From NCBI RefSeq assembly GCF_004114915.1, contig NZ_CP022219.1, forward strand, positions 6,912,501 through 6,976,500: 64,000 bases of DNA, in the 5' to 3' direction. Shown here piece by piece: positions 10,440 to 20,165 of the stretch. A model generated the notes under the pieces. That model ran no database searches. It was not told the DNA's origin and saw only the letters and a program-made list of their open reading frames with translations. The position numbers and the translations under genes were made by a program. The DNA is from Bradyrhizobium guangxiense. GTDB taxonomy: Bacteria > Pseudomonadota > Alphaproteobacteria > Rhizobiales > Xanthobacteraceae. The first letter of the stretch is position 1, and each line of letters begins with the position of its first letter.

Positions 10440-11609
10440 ATGATGGATCAGCGGAATTTCGGGACGATGCGGCCCGCTTCAGCCGATCCTGCCGCCATTG
10501 CACTGGCCAAAGCCCTCGGACAATGGCCGAAACCGGCCCCTTTCCGGCGTCCGAGCCCGAAAAAGGTCTTCGACACGGCGCCGGCGGCGACGGTCGAGGC
10601 GCTCGCCAAGGAGCTCGGCCTGCGGCTCGGCGATCAGAACGAGCTGACCATTCGGCGCATCAAGCGCGGCAAGGGCTATTCCTTCGTCCGTCCCAACGGC
10701 GCGCATATCCGCGACGCCCGCACCATCCGCCGGCTGCACGCCATGGCGGTGCCGCCGGCCTATCGCGAAGTGCGCTACTCGGCCGATCCGAACTCGCATC
10801 TCCAGGCCGTGGGCCGCGATGCCGCGGGCCGGCTGCAATATCGCTATCACGCCGATTGGGAGAAGGTCCGCGAGCACCGCAAGGCGCATCGCCTGGAGAA
10901 GCTCGTCGGCGCGCTGCCAAAAATCCGGCGCAAGGTCTCGGCGTTTCTGTCGGGCGACGAGCCGACGCGTGAATTCGCGCTCTCGGCCGTCATCGAGCTG
11001 ATTGCCCGCACCGCGATCCGTCCCGGCAACGAATCCTATGCCCGCCTCAACGGCACCCGCGGCGCGACCACTTTGCTGAAGGCCAATGTCACGCTCGAAG
11101 AGGACAGCTTCGTGCTGACCTTCAAGGCGAAGGGCGGCAAGGCCGTGCGCAAGGAGTGCGACGCGGCCAAGCTGGTGCGTGCCATCGGTATTTTGCAGGG
11201 CGTGCCCGGCAAGCGCATGTTCCAGTACCGCGATGCCTACGGCATCGTGCGCGCGGTCAACACCACGCAGGTGAACGCGTTCTTGCGCGAGATCGCCGGC
11301 ATCAAGATCTCGCTGAAGGATTTTCGTACGCTGATGGCCTCTGCCGTGGTCGTGGAATCCTTGTCGCGGATCACGCCGGCAACCAGCCAGCGCGGCCGCA
11401 AGAAGCAGGTATTGGACGCGATCCGCGCCGCCGCCGACAAGCTCTCCAACACGCCGGCGATCTGCCGCAAGAGCTACGTCCACGACACCATCGTTACTGC
11501 CTTCGAGGAAGGCATCCTCGAGCGCTTCGCAGCTACCATGAAGGGCCAGCGCTCGCAGGCGCGGCGCGAGCAGCTGCTGGCGCAGGTGGTGGCCACCGCG
11601 GCGGTGTAA
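10440..11609 (+). CDS. DNA topoisomerase IB (poxvirus/bacterial type)
   Basis: 389 aa. Relaxes supercoils through a 3'-phosphotyrosyl intermediate. The N-terminal domain includes IKRGKGYSFVRPNG and the conserved PPAYREVRYSADPN-like region. The catalytic domain shows IRPGNESYA, KDFRTL and, near the end, SYVHDTI with the catalytic Tyr. Starts ATG-ATG at 10440/10443. In related bacteria this gene often belongs to the general stress regulon, which fits the near-match EcfG site upstream, but that link is inference. Confidence 0.9.
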   Translation: MMDQRNFGTMRPASADPAAIALAKALGQWPKPAPFRRPSPKKVFDTAPAATVEALAKELGLRLGDQNELTIRRIKRGKGYSFVRPNGAHIRDARTIRRLHAMAVPPAYREVRYSADPNSHLQAVGRDAAGRLQYRYHADWEKVREHRKAHRLEKLVGALPKIRRKVSAFLSGDEPTREFALSAVIELIARTAIRPGNESYARLNGTRGATTLLKANVTLEEDSFVLTFKAKGGKAVRKECDAAKLVRAIGILQGVPGKRMFQYRDAYGIVRAVNTTQVNAFLREIAGIKISLKDFRTLMASAVVVESLSRITPATSQRGRKKQVLDAIRAAADKLSNTPAICRKSYVHDTIVTAFEEGILERFAATMKGQRSQARREQLLAQVVATAAV

Positions 11610-11730
11610 CGACACGTCGCGCTGCCGTGGGGTGGGCAAAGGGCACGAAGCGCCGCGCCCACCAATTCTGTTAAGGCGCCGAGATAGATGGTGGGTACGC
11701 GCAAGTGCGCCTTTGTCCCCCCCACGAGAG

Positions 11731-12186
11731 CTACGTCTTCGCGGACACACCCCTGTCGGGACCGGGATCGCTGCCAGCGGCTGCGCTCGTGAGCCGTTCC
11801 AGATAGTGCGCCCATCCCTTGGCATGTGCCGCCACCTGTTCCGCATTGGGCAGGCCGCTATGGGTCATGCGCAGCAGCGTGCCGCCGTCGCGCTCGATCA
11901 GATCGATCTCGATCAGGCTCGAGCCGGGCGGCACTTCCTGACCGCCCTCCCAGCCGAACGTGTAGGCCAGGCGATGCACCGGCACGACCTCGCGGAAGGC
12001 GCCACGGGCGGCGGCGGCGCGCGGGCCGACACCCTTCAGCAGATAGAGCCCGCCCGGGTGCAGTTCCGTGGTCGCTTCGGACCCCATCCAGCTCAGAATT
12101 TTCTCGGGATCGGTGAGATAGGCGAAGACGGTGGCGCGCGGGGCCGCGATCTGGGTCTCGCGTCGCACTATGAACGGTTCGGTCAT
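11731..12186 (-). CDS. SRPBCC (AHSA1/START-like) domain protein
   Basis: 151 aa, one helix-grip domain. It begins with VRRETQIAAPRATVFAYLTD, the standard first strand and helix of AHSA1-type proteins, then W-M-G-S near residue 33 and GKYxL-like central strands. Such proteins bind hydrophobic ligands or act as Hsp90 ATPase activators; nothing indicates which. The last 20 residues are Gly/Ser/Asp-rich and likely disordered. It is divergent from the cyclase gene. Confidence 0.8.
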   Translation of the reverse strand: MTEPFIVRRETQIAAPRATVFAYLTDPEKILSWMGSEATTELHPGGLYLLKGVGPRAAAARGAFREVVPVHRLAYTFGWEGGQEVPPGSSLIEIDLIERDGGTLLRMTHSGLPNAEQVAAHAKGWAHYLERLTSAAAGSDPGPDRGVSAKT

Positions 12187-12251
12187 CGGCGATCATCCCT
12201 GGTCTGACGATGGGACATGGCGGCGGCCCTGCGCTCCGTCAAGGATTGCCC

Positions 12252-13367
12252 GTGACAAAGACGGCCCTGCTTCGTCATCATCGGGCCATGCAGCTGTCCC
12301 CGACCCTCGCCTGGCTCGTCGATGCCGCCTCGGATTGTCCCGGAGCGGACCGCCTGCTTGCGGAACTCGGCGCTCATCTCGTCGCCGATGGCGTCCCGCT
12401 CGCAGCGGGCGCCCTGACGCTGGAGGTGCCGCATCCGTTGATCGCGAAGCGGACCTGGCTGTGGCGTGCCGACAATGGCCAGGTGATCGAAGCGCTCGGC
12501 TTTGCCCCGGGCGGGCTGGCGCCGGATCCGCCGAACGATGCCGGTCGCCGCTGGTTGCGCGACATCGCGCGCGGCGAGGTGCACGAAGACATCGTGGGGC
12601 GGCAAGATGGGCCGCTGCTCGGCTGGATCGGGCCGCATCCGTTCACCGCGGACGACATCGAGCAATTGCGCCAGGCGGCGCGTTTTGCCGCAACGCCGCT
12701 TGCCGCGCTCGCCGCGCGCGCCACGTTACGGGCAACGCTCGACGCCTATCTCGGCAAGCGCAGTGCGGAGCGGGTGCTGGCGGCGCCGTTGCGGCGCGAT
12801 CTCGGCGAGACCATTCAGGCCGCGCTGCTCTATGCGGATTTGCGCAATTTCACGCTTCTGTCGGACACCTCACCGCCTGGCGAGGTCATTGCCGCGCTCG
12901 ACGCCTGGTTCGATCGCATCGCCGGGGCCGTCCACGCCTTCGGCGGCGAAGTGCTGAAATTCATCGGCGACGGCGTGCTCGCGATCTTTCCAGTGCTCGA
13001 GGCCTCGCCGCGCCGCGCCTGCGAGGCCGCTCTGCGTGCTGCAGGCGCAGCCGAGGCCGGGATGGCCTATCTCAACGCGGAGCGCGCTGCCAAGGGCCTG
13101 CCGCCGCTCGCGTTCGGCGCCGCGCTGCATCTCGGCGAGATGCTTTGGGGCAATATCGGCGCGGCCAATCGGCTGGACTTCACCGCGATCGGCCCCGCCG
13201 TCACCCTCGCCAGCCGGCTCGAGGGATTGTGCAAGCCGCTCGGCAGGACGGTGCTGGTCTCTGGCGCGCTTGCCGCCGAGACGGAGATGCCACTGGTCGC
13301 GCTCGGATCGCATCCGCTGCGCGGGATTGCTGCGCCGTGTGAGGTGTTTGCTTTGCCGGAAACGTAA
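12252..13367 (+). CDS. Adenylate/guanylate cyclase, class III, soluble
   Basis: About 371 aa. The N-terminal ~190 residues are unrecognised and Ala/Leu-rich. The C-terminal cyclase domain shows ALLYADLRNFT with the first metal Asp, FIGDGVLAIFP with the second, and ANRLDFTAIGPAVTLASRLE with the family's Asn/Arg region. No membrane segment. The start is uncertain: GTG 12252 has AAGGA at the right distance, ATG 12288 (MQLSPTLAW) lacks one, and ATG 12210 is furthest upstream. A second class III cyclase lies at 26931. Confidence 0.82.
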   Translation: MTKTALLRHHRAMQLSPTLAWLVDAASDCPGADRLLAELGAHLVADGVPLAAGALTLEVPHPLIAKRTWLWRADNGQVIEALGFAPGGLAPDPPNDAGRRWLRDIARGEVHEDIVGRQDGPLLGWIGPHPFTADDIEQLRQAARFAATPLAALAARATLRATLDAYLGKRSAERVLAAPLRRDLGETIQAALLYADLRNFTLLSDTSPPGEVIAALDAWFDRIAGAVHAFGGEVLKFIGDGVLAIFPVLEASPRRACEAALRAAGAAEAGMAYLNAERAAKGLPPLAFGAALHLGEMLWGNIGAANRLDFTAIGPAVTLASRLEGLCKPLGRTVLVSGALAAETEMPLVALGSHPLRGIAAPCEVFALPET

Positions 13368-13371
13368 GAAA

Positions 13372-13791
13372 CTACATCCCGCCCATCTTGCAGACGAGCT
13401 TCCACTCCTCCTCCGTCACCGGCTGCACCGAGAGGCGCGAATATTTCACCAGCGCCATGTCGACAAGTTTCTTCTCGGCCTTGATCGAGGCCATCGTCAC
13501 CGGCGTCTTCAAGGGCTTGTCGGCCTTGATGTCGACGCAGACGAACTTGCCCGTCTTGTCGGTCGGATCGGGATAGGCTTCCTTGATGATCTCGGCGATG
13601 CCGACGATCTCCTTGCCCTCGTTGGAATGATAATAGAACGCCTTGTCGCCCTTCTTCATGGCGACGAGGTTCTGGCGCGCGGTGTAGTTACGCACGCCGG
13701 TCCAGGCCTCGCCCTTGGCGCCCTTCGCCACCTGCTGGTCCCAGGACCACACCGATGGTTCGGATTTCCCCAGCCAGTACGCCATGCTCAT
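13372..13791 (-). CDS. EVE domain protein
   Basis: 139 aa, all EVE domain (PUA-like fold that binds modified bases): [16 protein letters not shown] at the start, [11 protein letters not shown] and FYYHSN in the middle, and [12 protein letters not shown] at the end match the family well. The start ATG (13791-13789) overlaps the gpsA stop (13790-13788) as ATGA, so it is translated behind gpsA. Its partner base is unknown. Confidence 0.9.
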   Translation of the reverse strand: MSMAYWLGKSEPSVWSWDQQVAKGAKGEAWTGVRNYTARQNLVAMKKGDKAFYYHSNEGKEIVGIAEIIKEAYPDPTDKTGKFVCVDIKADKPLKTPVTMASIKAEKKLVDMALVKYSRLSVQPVTEEEWKLVCKMGGM

Positions 13792-14768
13792 TCCTCTGCC
13801 TTGAAGGGCCGCGTCAACAGCCCCGAGATCGCGCCGTCGATCGTGCTGCGGCCGCTCAGGATCGACGCGACCGCTTCTGATACCGGCATCTCGATGTTTT
13901 GCGAAGCTGCGAGTTCGATCAATACCGGCGCGGTGAATTCGCCTTCGGCAAGCTTGCCGGCGGACGGCTGCTCGCCGCGCCCGAGGGCGAGGCCGAGCGC
14001 AAAGTTGCGCGATTGCGGGCTCGAGCAGGTCAGAATGAGATCGCCAAGACCGGACAGGCCGGTGAGCGTCTCGCTGCGCGCGCCGAGCGCGCGGCCGAGG
14101 CGCGTCAGCTCGGCAAAGCCCCGGGTCGTCAGCGCGGCCTGCGCCGAGGCACCGAGGTTGCGCCCGACCGCAATGCCGACCGCGATCGCCAGTACGTTCT
14201 TGGCGGCGCCGCCGATCTCGACGCCGCGGACATCCGTCGTGTGATAGGGCCGGAACGTCGCCGAGCCCAGCGCCCGAACCAGGCCGCTGGCCAGCGCTTC
14301 GTCCTTCGCCGCCAGCGTCACCGCCGTCGGCAGGCCGCGCGCGACGTCATCGGCGAAGCTCGGTCCCGACAGGATCGCCGGCTGCGCGCCCGGTGCGGCT
14401 TCCGCAATCACGTCGGTCATGAATTTGTGGGTGCCGTGCTCGATGCCCTTGGCGCAGGCAATGATCGGCGCGGGCCCTGCCAGATGCGAGGCGAGCATGT
14501 TGACCGCGCCGCGCAGATGCTGCGCCGGCGTCGCGATCAGCAGCATCTCCGCGCGCGACGCCTCGGCGAGATCGCTCGTGACAACGATCTCGGAGGCGAT
14601 CCGCATACCAGCCAGCCGCGGGTTGTCGCGGGTCGATGCGATCCGCGCGGCGTGCTCGGCATTGCGCGCCCACAGCGTCACGGCGCGTCCTGCCCGTGCT
14701 GCCACGGTCGCCAGCGCCGTGCCCCAGGCACCCGCGCCGATCACCGCGACGGATTGGAATCCGGACAT
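13788..14768 (-). CDS. gpsA: NAD(P)H-dependent glycerol-3-phosphate dehydrogenase
   Basis: 326 aa. Makes sn-glycerol 3-phosphate from dihydroxyacetone phosphate for phospholipid synthesis. N-terminal Rossmann motif [10 protein letters not shown], then CAKGIE and the C-terminal catalytic domain with [10 protein letters not shown] and GLGDLILTC. The ATG at 14768 (MSGFQSVAV) lies one base past the tsaD stop. Order tsaD-gpsA-EVE is one leftward unit, as in many Rhizobiales. Confidence 0.97.
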   Translation of the reverse strand: MSGFQSVAVIGAGAWGTALATVAARAGRAVTLWARNAEHAARIASTRDNPRLAGMRIASEIVVTSDLAEASRAEMLLIATPAQHLRGAVNMLASHLAGPAPIIACAKGIEHGTHKFMTDVIAEAAPGAQPAILSGPSFADDVARGLPTAVTLAAKDEALASGLVRALGSATFRPYHTTDVRGVEIGGAAKNVLAIAVGIAVGRNLGASAQAALTTRGFAELTRLGRALGARSETLTGLSGLGDLILTCSSPQSRNFALGLALGRGEQPSAGKLAEGEFTAPVLIELAASQNIEMPVSEAVASILSGRSTIDGAISGLLTRPFKAEE

Positions 14769-14769
14769 T

Positions 14770-15843
14770 CTAGTATCCCGCCCGCGTCTTGCCGTAGCCT
14801 GCCGGCGCCGACGCATTGGCGTCGAGCAGCCAGCGCGCGCGCGGCTGCGCATCCATCGTGTCGGTCATGCCGAGCGCAAGGCGCTCGGCACCGGCCCAGG
14901 CGATCATTGCGCCGTTGTCGGTGCAGAGCGCCGGCGGCGGCATGATCAATTGCGTACCGGCCTGCTGCGCGACCTCGTCGAGAGCGCCGCGGATCGCCTG
15001 ATTGGCGGCGACGCCGCCGGCCGCGACCAGGGCGCGCGGCGCGCCGAATCTTTCGTGGAACAGCCTGAGACCGACGCTCAACCGGTCGGCCGTCGAATCG
15101 AGCACGGCGGCCTGGAAGCTCGCGCAGAGATCGCTGATGTCCTGCGGCGTGATCTCAGCCAGACGGCTCGCCTCGGTCCGCACCGCAGTCTTCAATCCCG
15201 ACAGCGAGAAATTGGCATCGGGGCGCCCCTGCATCGGGCGCGGAAACGCAAAGCGCGTGGCATCGCCGCTTGCCGCCGCACGCTCGACCTGCGGTCCACC
15301 GGGGTAGGGCAGGCCCAGCATCTTCGCGACCTTGTCGAAGGCCTCGCCGATCGCGTCGTCAACGGTGGTGCCGAGCCGCGCATATTGTCCGACGCCGGTG
15401 ACCGCGACGATCTGGGTATGGCCGCCGGAGGCGAGAAACAGGCAATAGGGAAATTCGATTCCATCGGTGAGGCGCGGCGTCAGCGCGTGCGCCTCCAGAT
15501 GGTTCACCGCAACCAGCGGCGTGTCGTGCACCATCGCGATTGCCTTCGCGGTGGTGAGCCCGACGATGACGCCGCCGATCAGGCCCGGCCCCGCGGCGGC
15601 CGCGACGCCGCCGAGCTCACCGAAGCCGATGCCGGCCTCGCGCATGGCGCGATCGACGATGCCGTCGAGCAGGTCGACATGGGCGCGGGCGGCGATCTCC
15701 GGCACCACGCCGCCGAAGCGGGCGTGCTCCTCGATCTGCGACCGCACGATGTTGGACAGGATCTTGCCGCTGCCGTCGCACGCGCGCTCGATCACGGCCG
15801 CGGCGGTCTCGTCGCAGGTGGTTTCGATGCCCAGCACCAGCAT
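14770..15843 (-). CDS. tsaD: tRNA N6-adenosine threonylcarbamoyltransferase TsaD
   Basis: Transfers threonylcarbamoyl to A37 of ANN-decoding tRNAs. It opens with [16 protein letters not shown], and has the metal-binding [11 protein letters not shown] (two His) and [10 protein letters not shown]. 357 aa from ATG 15843; a TTG at 15861 with AGGG upstream would add six residues and cannot be excluded. First gene of the tsaD-gpsA-EVE unit, divergent from hemD across a 150-base gap. Confidence 0.97.
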   Translation of the reverse strand: MLVLGIETTCDETAAAVIERACDGSGKILSNIVRSQIEEHARFGGVVPEIAARAHVDLLDGIVDRAMREAGIGFGELGGVAAAAGPGLIGGVIVGLTTAKAIAMVHDTPLVAVNHLEAHALTPRLTDGIEFPYCLFLASGGHTQIVAVTGVGQYARLGTTVDDAIGEAFDKVAKMLGLPYPGGPQVERAAASGDATRFAFPRPMQGRPDANFSLSGLKTAVRTEASRLAEITPQDISDLCASFQAAVLDSTADRLSVGLRLFHERFGAPRALVAAGGVAANQAIRGALDEVAQQAGTQLIMPPPALCTDNGAMIAWAGAERLALGMTDTMDAQPRARWLLDANASAPAGYGKTRAGY

Positions 15844-15993
15844 TGGCGAATTGTTATCCAATTTGCGCCCTTGCGCTCATCCGTAAAGCAGAGTTCTGGT
15901 ACGTCCGGTAGCATTCCGGGGCCAGATTGCGCAATCGTCACGCGCACCCCGTCCCGGTCTTGCGTCACGCCACGTGGTTCGGGAACACCAGCG

Positions 15994-16740
15994 ATGTCCA
16001 TTCTTGTCACACGGCCGCATCCCGACAATGAAGCGACGGCGGCAAGTCTGCGCGCGCGGGGGCATGCGGTGCTGCTTGCCCCGGCGCTCAAGTTCGAGCC
16101 GGTTGCCTTCCATGACACGGGTGCAGCTCCGTACGGTGCCATCCTCGTCACGTCGGCCAACGCGATCCGGGCCGCCGCACCGCAATTGCGCGACCTTGGT
16201 CTGCTGCAGCTGCCGTTGTTCGCGGTCGGCGAGCATACGGCCGCGGCGGCGCGTGACGCCGGCTTTGCCAAGGTGATCGTCGCCGGCGGCGATGCCGCGT
16301 CCCTGCGCGACACGGTGATGCAGAGCGCGCGCGACAAGGTGCTGAAGAAGAAAAGCACGCTGCTGTATCTCGCGGGCGCGGATCTGTCGCGTGACCTCGG
16401 CGGCGAGCTTGATGCGGAGGGCTTCTCCGTGGTCACGCAGACGACCTATCGCATGGCGCCGGTCACGCATCTGCCGCGCGAGGTTTGCGAGGGCTTCGCC
16501 GCCCACGGGGTCGAGGCGGTGCTGCACTACTCCCGACGCAGCGCCCGCGCGTTCCTGGATGCGGCGCGGGACGAAGGCGTGGAGATTTCGGCGCTGGCGA
16601 TACCGCAATGCTGCCTGTCGGAAGCGGTTGCGAGCGCGCTGCGCGAGGCCGGCGCGTCACAGGTTCTGGTCGCCGCGACACCGGACGAAAATGCCTTGTT
16701 TGTCACCTTGGAGCGTGCTTTGCGGACCCGTTTGGCGTAA
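15994..16740 (+). CDS. hemD: Uroporphyrinogen-III synthase
   Basis: 248 aa, two-lobed HemD fold. It starts MSILVTRPHPDNEATA (TRP motif), with ILVTSANAIRAA in the first lobe and VLHYSRRSARAFLDA in the second. It cyclises hydroxymethylbilane to uroporphyrinogen III in heme and cobalamin synthesis. Unusually, hemC is not upstream; only the short divergent gap separates it from tsaD. Followed 65 bases later by the mitofilin-like gene. Confidence 0.93.
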   Translation: MSILVTRPHPDNEATAASLRARGHAVLLAPALKFEPVAFHDTGAAPYGAILVTSANAIRAAAPQLRDLGLLQLPLFAVGEHTAAAARDAGFAKVIVAGGDAASLRDTVMQSARDKVLKKKSTLLYLAGADLSRDLGGELDAEGFSVVTQTTYRMAPVTHLPREVCEGFAAHGVEAVLHYSRRSARAFLDAARDEGVEISALAIPQCCLSEAVASALREAGASQVLVAATPDENALFVTLERALRTRLA

Positions 16741-16805
16741 GAGGTCGGGCCGAATCCGACGCAATCTGGTCCACCCCTGGTATGGAAGTGTGAGGAACCG
16801 TCACG

Positions 16806-18014
16806 ATGGCCGACGACAAGCCTGAAGACGCAGGATTGGCGCCCGACGCTGGTCGTGCCAAGCGCACGCCGCCCACCATCGATCTCGAAGCCACCGAAGT
16901 CTCGACCCAGCCGCAGGAGGCGACGGTCGAGCCCGAGGCCCAGCCGGAGTCGGAGCGCGCCGAGCCTGAGCAGGCAAAATCCGATCCGATGGACGCAGAG
17001 CCGGAGCGTGTCGAAGCGCAGGCTCCCGCGTCACCGATTTCGCCCTGGGTCGTGGCGCCGTTCTCCGGTGCCGTGGCGGCGGCGGTCGTGATTGCAGTGG
17101 GCTGGATGCTGGGCTGGCCTGCCGTGCAGGCGCCGCCGGCCGCGCCGCAAGTCACCAGCGCGACGGTCGACGCGCTGAGCGGCCGTGTTGCGGCGGTCGA
17201 AGCCAAAGCCGGCAAGCCCGTCGTCGATCCGGCCATGGCCGCGCGGATCGATGCGCTGGAAAAGTCCGTCGGCAGCTTGCGCAGCGACATCGCCAATCTG
17301 CGCGCGCAGTCCGACAAGACCGCGAGCGCCCTGAACGATACCAAATCAGCGCCGCGCGCTGCCGGGCCTGATCTGGCCGCTCTCAACGACCGCATCGCGC
17401 AGCTCGAGCGCGCCAGCAAGGCGGAGCGCGCCGAGCTCGTGCAGCAGGGCGAGAAGATCGCCGAAGCCAAGGCGGCAGATGACAGGCCGCTGCGTCACGT
17501 CGTTGCGGCCGCCCTGCTCGACGTCGCCGTTCGTCATGGCGACCCCTATCAGTCGCAGCTATCCGCAGCGCGTTCGTTCGCCGCCAAGCCCGATGCGCTG
17601 AAACCGCTCGATGCGTTTGCATCGTCGGGCATCCCGACGCCGGTCGCATTGAGCCGCGAGCTCCTCAACATCGTGCCGAAACTGTCGCCGCCGGCGGAAG
17701 CCCCGGCCGCCAATGCCGGCATCGTCGAGCGTCTTCAGGCTGGCGCGTCGAAACTCGTCCGCATCGAGCGGACCGATGGGGTCGGCAACGATCGCGGTGC
17801 CATCGTCGCGCGGGTGACGGCGGCGGCGCTCCGCAACGATTTCGTGGAGGCGCGGCGCGAGCTCAAGACGCTGGCGGAGGCTGATCGCGCGCCGGCGCAG
17901 GCCTGGCTCGACAAGGCCGATGCCCGCGACGCCGCGCTCGCCGCGTCCCGCAAATTCGCCGACGATGCGATGGCGGATCTCGCCAAATCTGATCCGGCCA
18001 AATCTGCTCAATAA
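16806..18014 (+). CDS. Mitofilin-like (alphaproteobacterial Mic60) inner membrane protein
   Basis: 402 aa. An acidic Pro/Glu-rich N-terminus (1-75), one transmembrane helix (about 77-100, WVVAPFSGAVAAAVVIAVGW), then a long heptad-like region ([17 protein letters not shown]..., about 115-220) predicted as coiled coil, and a globular C-terminus matching COG4223. Relatives shape intracytoplasmic membranes and contact outer-membrane proteins; that role is inferred. Its place between hemD and the HemY-like gene is conserved in Rhizobiales. Confidence 0.88.
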   Translation: MADDKPEDAGLAPDAGRAKRTPPTIDLEATEVSTQPQEATVEPEAQPESERAEPEQAKSDPMDAEPERVEAQAPASPISPWVVAPFSGAVAAAVVIAVGWMLGWPAVQAPPAAPQVTSATVDALSGRVAAVEAKAGKPVVDPAMAARIDALEKSVGSLRSDIANLRAQSDKTASALNDTKSAPRAAGPDLAALNDRIAQLERASKAERAELVQQGEKIAEAKAADDRPLRHVVAAALLDVAVRHGDPYQSQLSAARSFAAKPDALKPLDAFASSGIPTPVALSRELLNIVPKLSPPAEAPAANAGIVERLQAGASKLVRIERTDGVGNDRGAIVARVTAAALRNDFVEARRELKTLAEADRAPAQAWLDKADARDAALAASRKFADDAMADLAKSDPAKSAQ

Positions 18015-18050
18015 GATTCGCGCAACAATCGGCGCGTAATAGGGATCGTC

Positions 18051-19853
18051 ATGCTTCGCATCGTCCTCTTCCTCGTCCTGATTGCACTGGCGGCGGCCGG
18101 CGCGGCCTGGGTCGCCGACCAGCCTGGCGATCTCGTCCTGACCGCGGGCGGTTTCCGCATCTCGACGACGCTTCCCAGATTCGTGTTCCTGCTTGGCCTG
18201 TTTGCTGCGGCCGTGGTGCTGGTCTGGAGCATCGTGACGACGATCTGGCGCACGCCGGGGCGTCTGCGGCGCCGCCGCCAGGACAAGCGCCACGCCCGCG
18301 GCCGCCACGCCATCACCCACGGCCTGCTCGCGATCGGTCATGGCGACACCGCGCTTGCCCGCCGTCACGCCGAGGCGGCGAGGCGGCACGCACCGAATGA
18401 TCCGCTCGCGCTGCTCCTGCATGCGCAGTCGGCTCAGCTCGAAGGCAATCGCGACGAGGCACAGCGCGTCTTCCGCGCCATGGCCGAACGCGAGGACACG
18501 CGCCTGCTCGGCCTGCGCGGCCTGTTCATCGAGGCACAGCGCGCCGACGATGCGGTCGGCGCCGTGATGATCGCCGAGGAAGCGATCAAGCTGTCGCCGT
18601 CCTCGACCTGGGCCTCGCATGCGGTGCTCGGCTTCCGCTGCGCGCGCGGCGACTGGGGCGGCGCGCTTGCGATCCTCGATTCGAATCTGTCCGCGGGCCT
18701 GATCGACAAGCAGGCCTATCGCCGCCAGCGCGGGGTGCTGCTCACGGCGCGCGCGCTGGAACTGCAGACCATGGACCGCGACGTCGCGCGCGAGAGCGTG
18801 ATGGAAGCGGTCAAGCTGGCGCCGACCCTGGTGCCGGCCGCGGTGCTTGCTGCGAAATTCGAGAGCGAGGCGCATCAGGTGCGCCGCGCCATGAAGCTGG
18901 TCGAGGCCGCCTGGCTGGCCAACCCGCATCCCGACCTTGCGGAAGCCTATGCGCATGTGAAGCTCGGCGATTCCGCGCGGCAGCGCCTGCAGCGGGTCGA
19001 GACGCTCGCCGCCAAGACGCCGGCCGACAAGCCCGGCCATATCGAGGGCCAGCTCGCGATTGCGCGGGCCGCGATCGACGCTTCCGAGTTCGCCCGCGCG
19101 CGCGAGGTGCTTGCGCCCTATGTCGGCGATCCCACCCAGCGCGTCGCGCTGCTGATGGCCGAGATCGAGCGCGCCGAGCATGGCGATAGCGGCCGTGCCC
19201 GCGCCTGGACCTTGCGCGCGGTGCGCGCCCGTCACGATCCGGCCTGGACTGCGGACGGTTATGTCAGCGATCGCTGGCGCCCGGTCTCCCCGGTCACCGG
19301 CCGGCTCGATGCGTTCCAGTGGCAGACACCGGTCGCCAGCCTGCCCTCGGACAAGGGCACCACGATCGAATCCTCGGCCTTCGAGGAAGCCATGCTGGCG
19401 GCGCCGCCGCCGAAGCGTGTGACGGCGGCTCCGAGCGATGCCCCGGCGGAACCGCCGGTGACGGCCCCAGCCCCAATGCCGGCCGCCCAGGACAATTCGC
19501 CTCCTGAGGCCAAGGAATCTGCCCAGGAATCTGCCAAGGAAGCAGCCGCCAAAGACATCATCCAGGAAGTCCCCAGGGACGAGCCCGCGGTAACGCCCGT
19601 CGAACCGGCCTCCGAGCCCGCCGAATCATCGCCGCCGGCGGCCACGCCGGTGTTCCGGACCCGGGCCGACCTCGGTAAGCCCGCGTCTGCGCCGATTCCC
19701 GCGGTCATCCCGATCGTCCGGGCCCCCGACGATCCCGGGATCGATGACGAGGGTCCGAGCGATGAATTTACGGAACAAATCGGCACGCCCAGGGCCCATG
19801 CCAAGGCCCAGGCCGGCGGCTGGCGCGGATTCTGGTCCCGCTGGGGCGCGTGA
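18051..19853 (+). CDS. HemY-domain TPR membrane protein
   Basis: 600 aa. Two N-terminal membrane helices (about 1-25 and 42-65), then the HemY_N region with RRRRQDKRHARGRHAITHGLL-type basic stretch, followed by TPR-like helical repeats to about residue 400. The last ~170 residues are Pro/Ala/Glu-rich and probably disordered. Despite the name this is not the protoporphyrinogen oxidase; its function is unclear, with a proposed link to heme-pathway or membrane assembly. Last gene of the hemD unit. Confidence 0.88.
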   Translation: MLRIVLFLVLIALAAAGAAWVADQPGDLVLTAGGFRISTTLPRFVFLLGLFAAAVVLVWSIVTTIWRTPGRLRRRRQDKRHARGRHAITHGLLAIGHGDTALARRHAEAARRHAPNDPLALLLHAQSAQLEGNRDEAQRVFRAMAEREDTRLLGLRGLFIEAQRADDAVGAVMIAEEAIKLSPSSTWASHAVLGFRCARGDWGGALAILDSNLSAGLIDKQAYRRQRGVLLTARALELQTMDRDVARESVMEAVKLAPTLVPAAVLAAKFESEAHQVRRAMKLVEAAWLANPHPDLAEAYAHVKLGDSARQRLQRVETLAAKTPADKPGHIEGQLAIARAAIDASEFARAREVLAPYVGDPTQRVALLMAEIERAEHGDSGRARAWTLRAVRARHDPAWTADGYVSDRWRPVSPVTGRLDAFQWQTPVASLPSDKGTTIESSAFEEAMLAAPPPKRVTAAPSDAPAEPPVTAPAPMPAAQDNSPPEAKESAQESAKEAAAKDIIQEVPRDEPAVTPVEPASEPAESSPPAATPVFRTRADLGKPASAPIPAVIPIVRAPDDPGIDDEGPSDEFTEQIGTPRAHAKAQAGGWRGFWSRWGA

Positions 19854-19953
19854 ACCGCATTTCGAACCCGGCTTGTCCTTGCCAATTCGGGCCATGCCCG
19901 ATATCAGGAGCGCGCGTATCGGGGCCGGCATCGCTCAGGCTCCGGCAGGGTTC

Positions 19954-20029
19954 GCCGCAATAGCTCAGTCGGTAGAGCACGTCATTCGTAATGACGGGGT
20001 CGGGGGTTCGAATCCCTCTTGCGGCACCA
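19954..20029 (+). tRNA. tRNA-Thr (anticodon CGT)
   Basis: 76 nt including encoded CCA. Acceptor GCCGCAA pairs with TTGCGGC; anticodon stem CGTCA/TGACG encloses loop TTCGTAA, giving anticodon CGT for ACG codons; the T arm has GGTTCGAATCC. No integrase or attachment-site duplication seen near it. Confidence 0.96.
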
Positions 20030-20116
20030 GCGCTCACGTTGTTCCCATCGCCATCATCGAACGCTTTGCCTGCACTGCCCACGGCATCTATTGGTAAGCC
20101 ACGCGCGCAAAGCAAA

Positions 20117-20138
20117 TGGCCGGGCAGAAGCCCGGCCA
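20117..20138 (-). terminator. Intrinsic terminator of the polysaccharide deacetylase gene
   Basis: TGGCCGGG (20117-20124) and CCCGGCCA (20131-20138) form an 8-bp GC-rich stem with a 6-base loop, 28 bases past the stop. On the minus strand it is followed by TTTGCTTTGC, a weak T-tract. Confidence 0.65.
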
Positions 20139-20165
20139 TGCGCATTCTTGAAGCTGTGATCGAGC

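Noticed and set aside
12131..13342. 403-aa + strand frame across the cyclase gene
   Set aside because: Shadow frame of the cyclase, with high Arg/Ala content and no motif.
14419..15993. Long + strand frame upstream of hemD
   Set aside because: It runs through the tsaD and gpsA genes in antisense; the real hemD start is ATG 15994.
19954..20100. tRNA-Thr as an integration site
   Set aside because: No integrase, direct repeat of the tRNA end, or foreign block adjacent.
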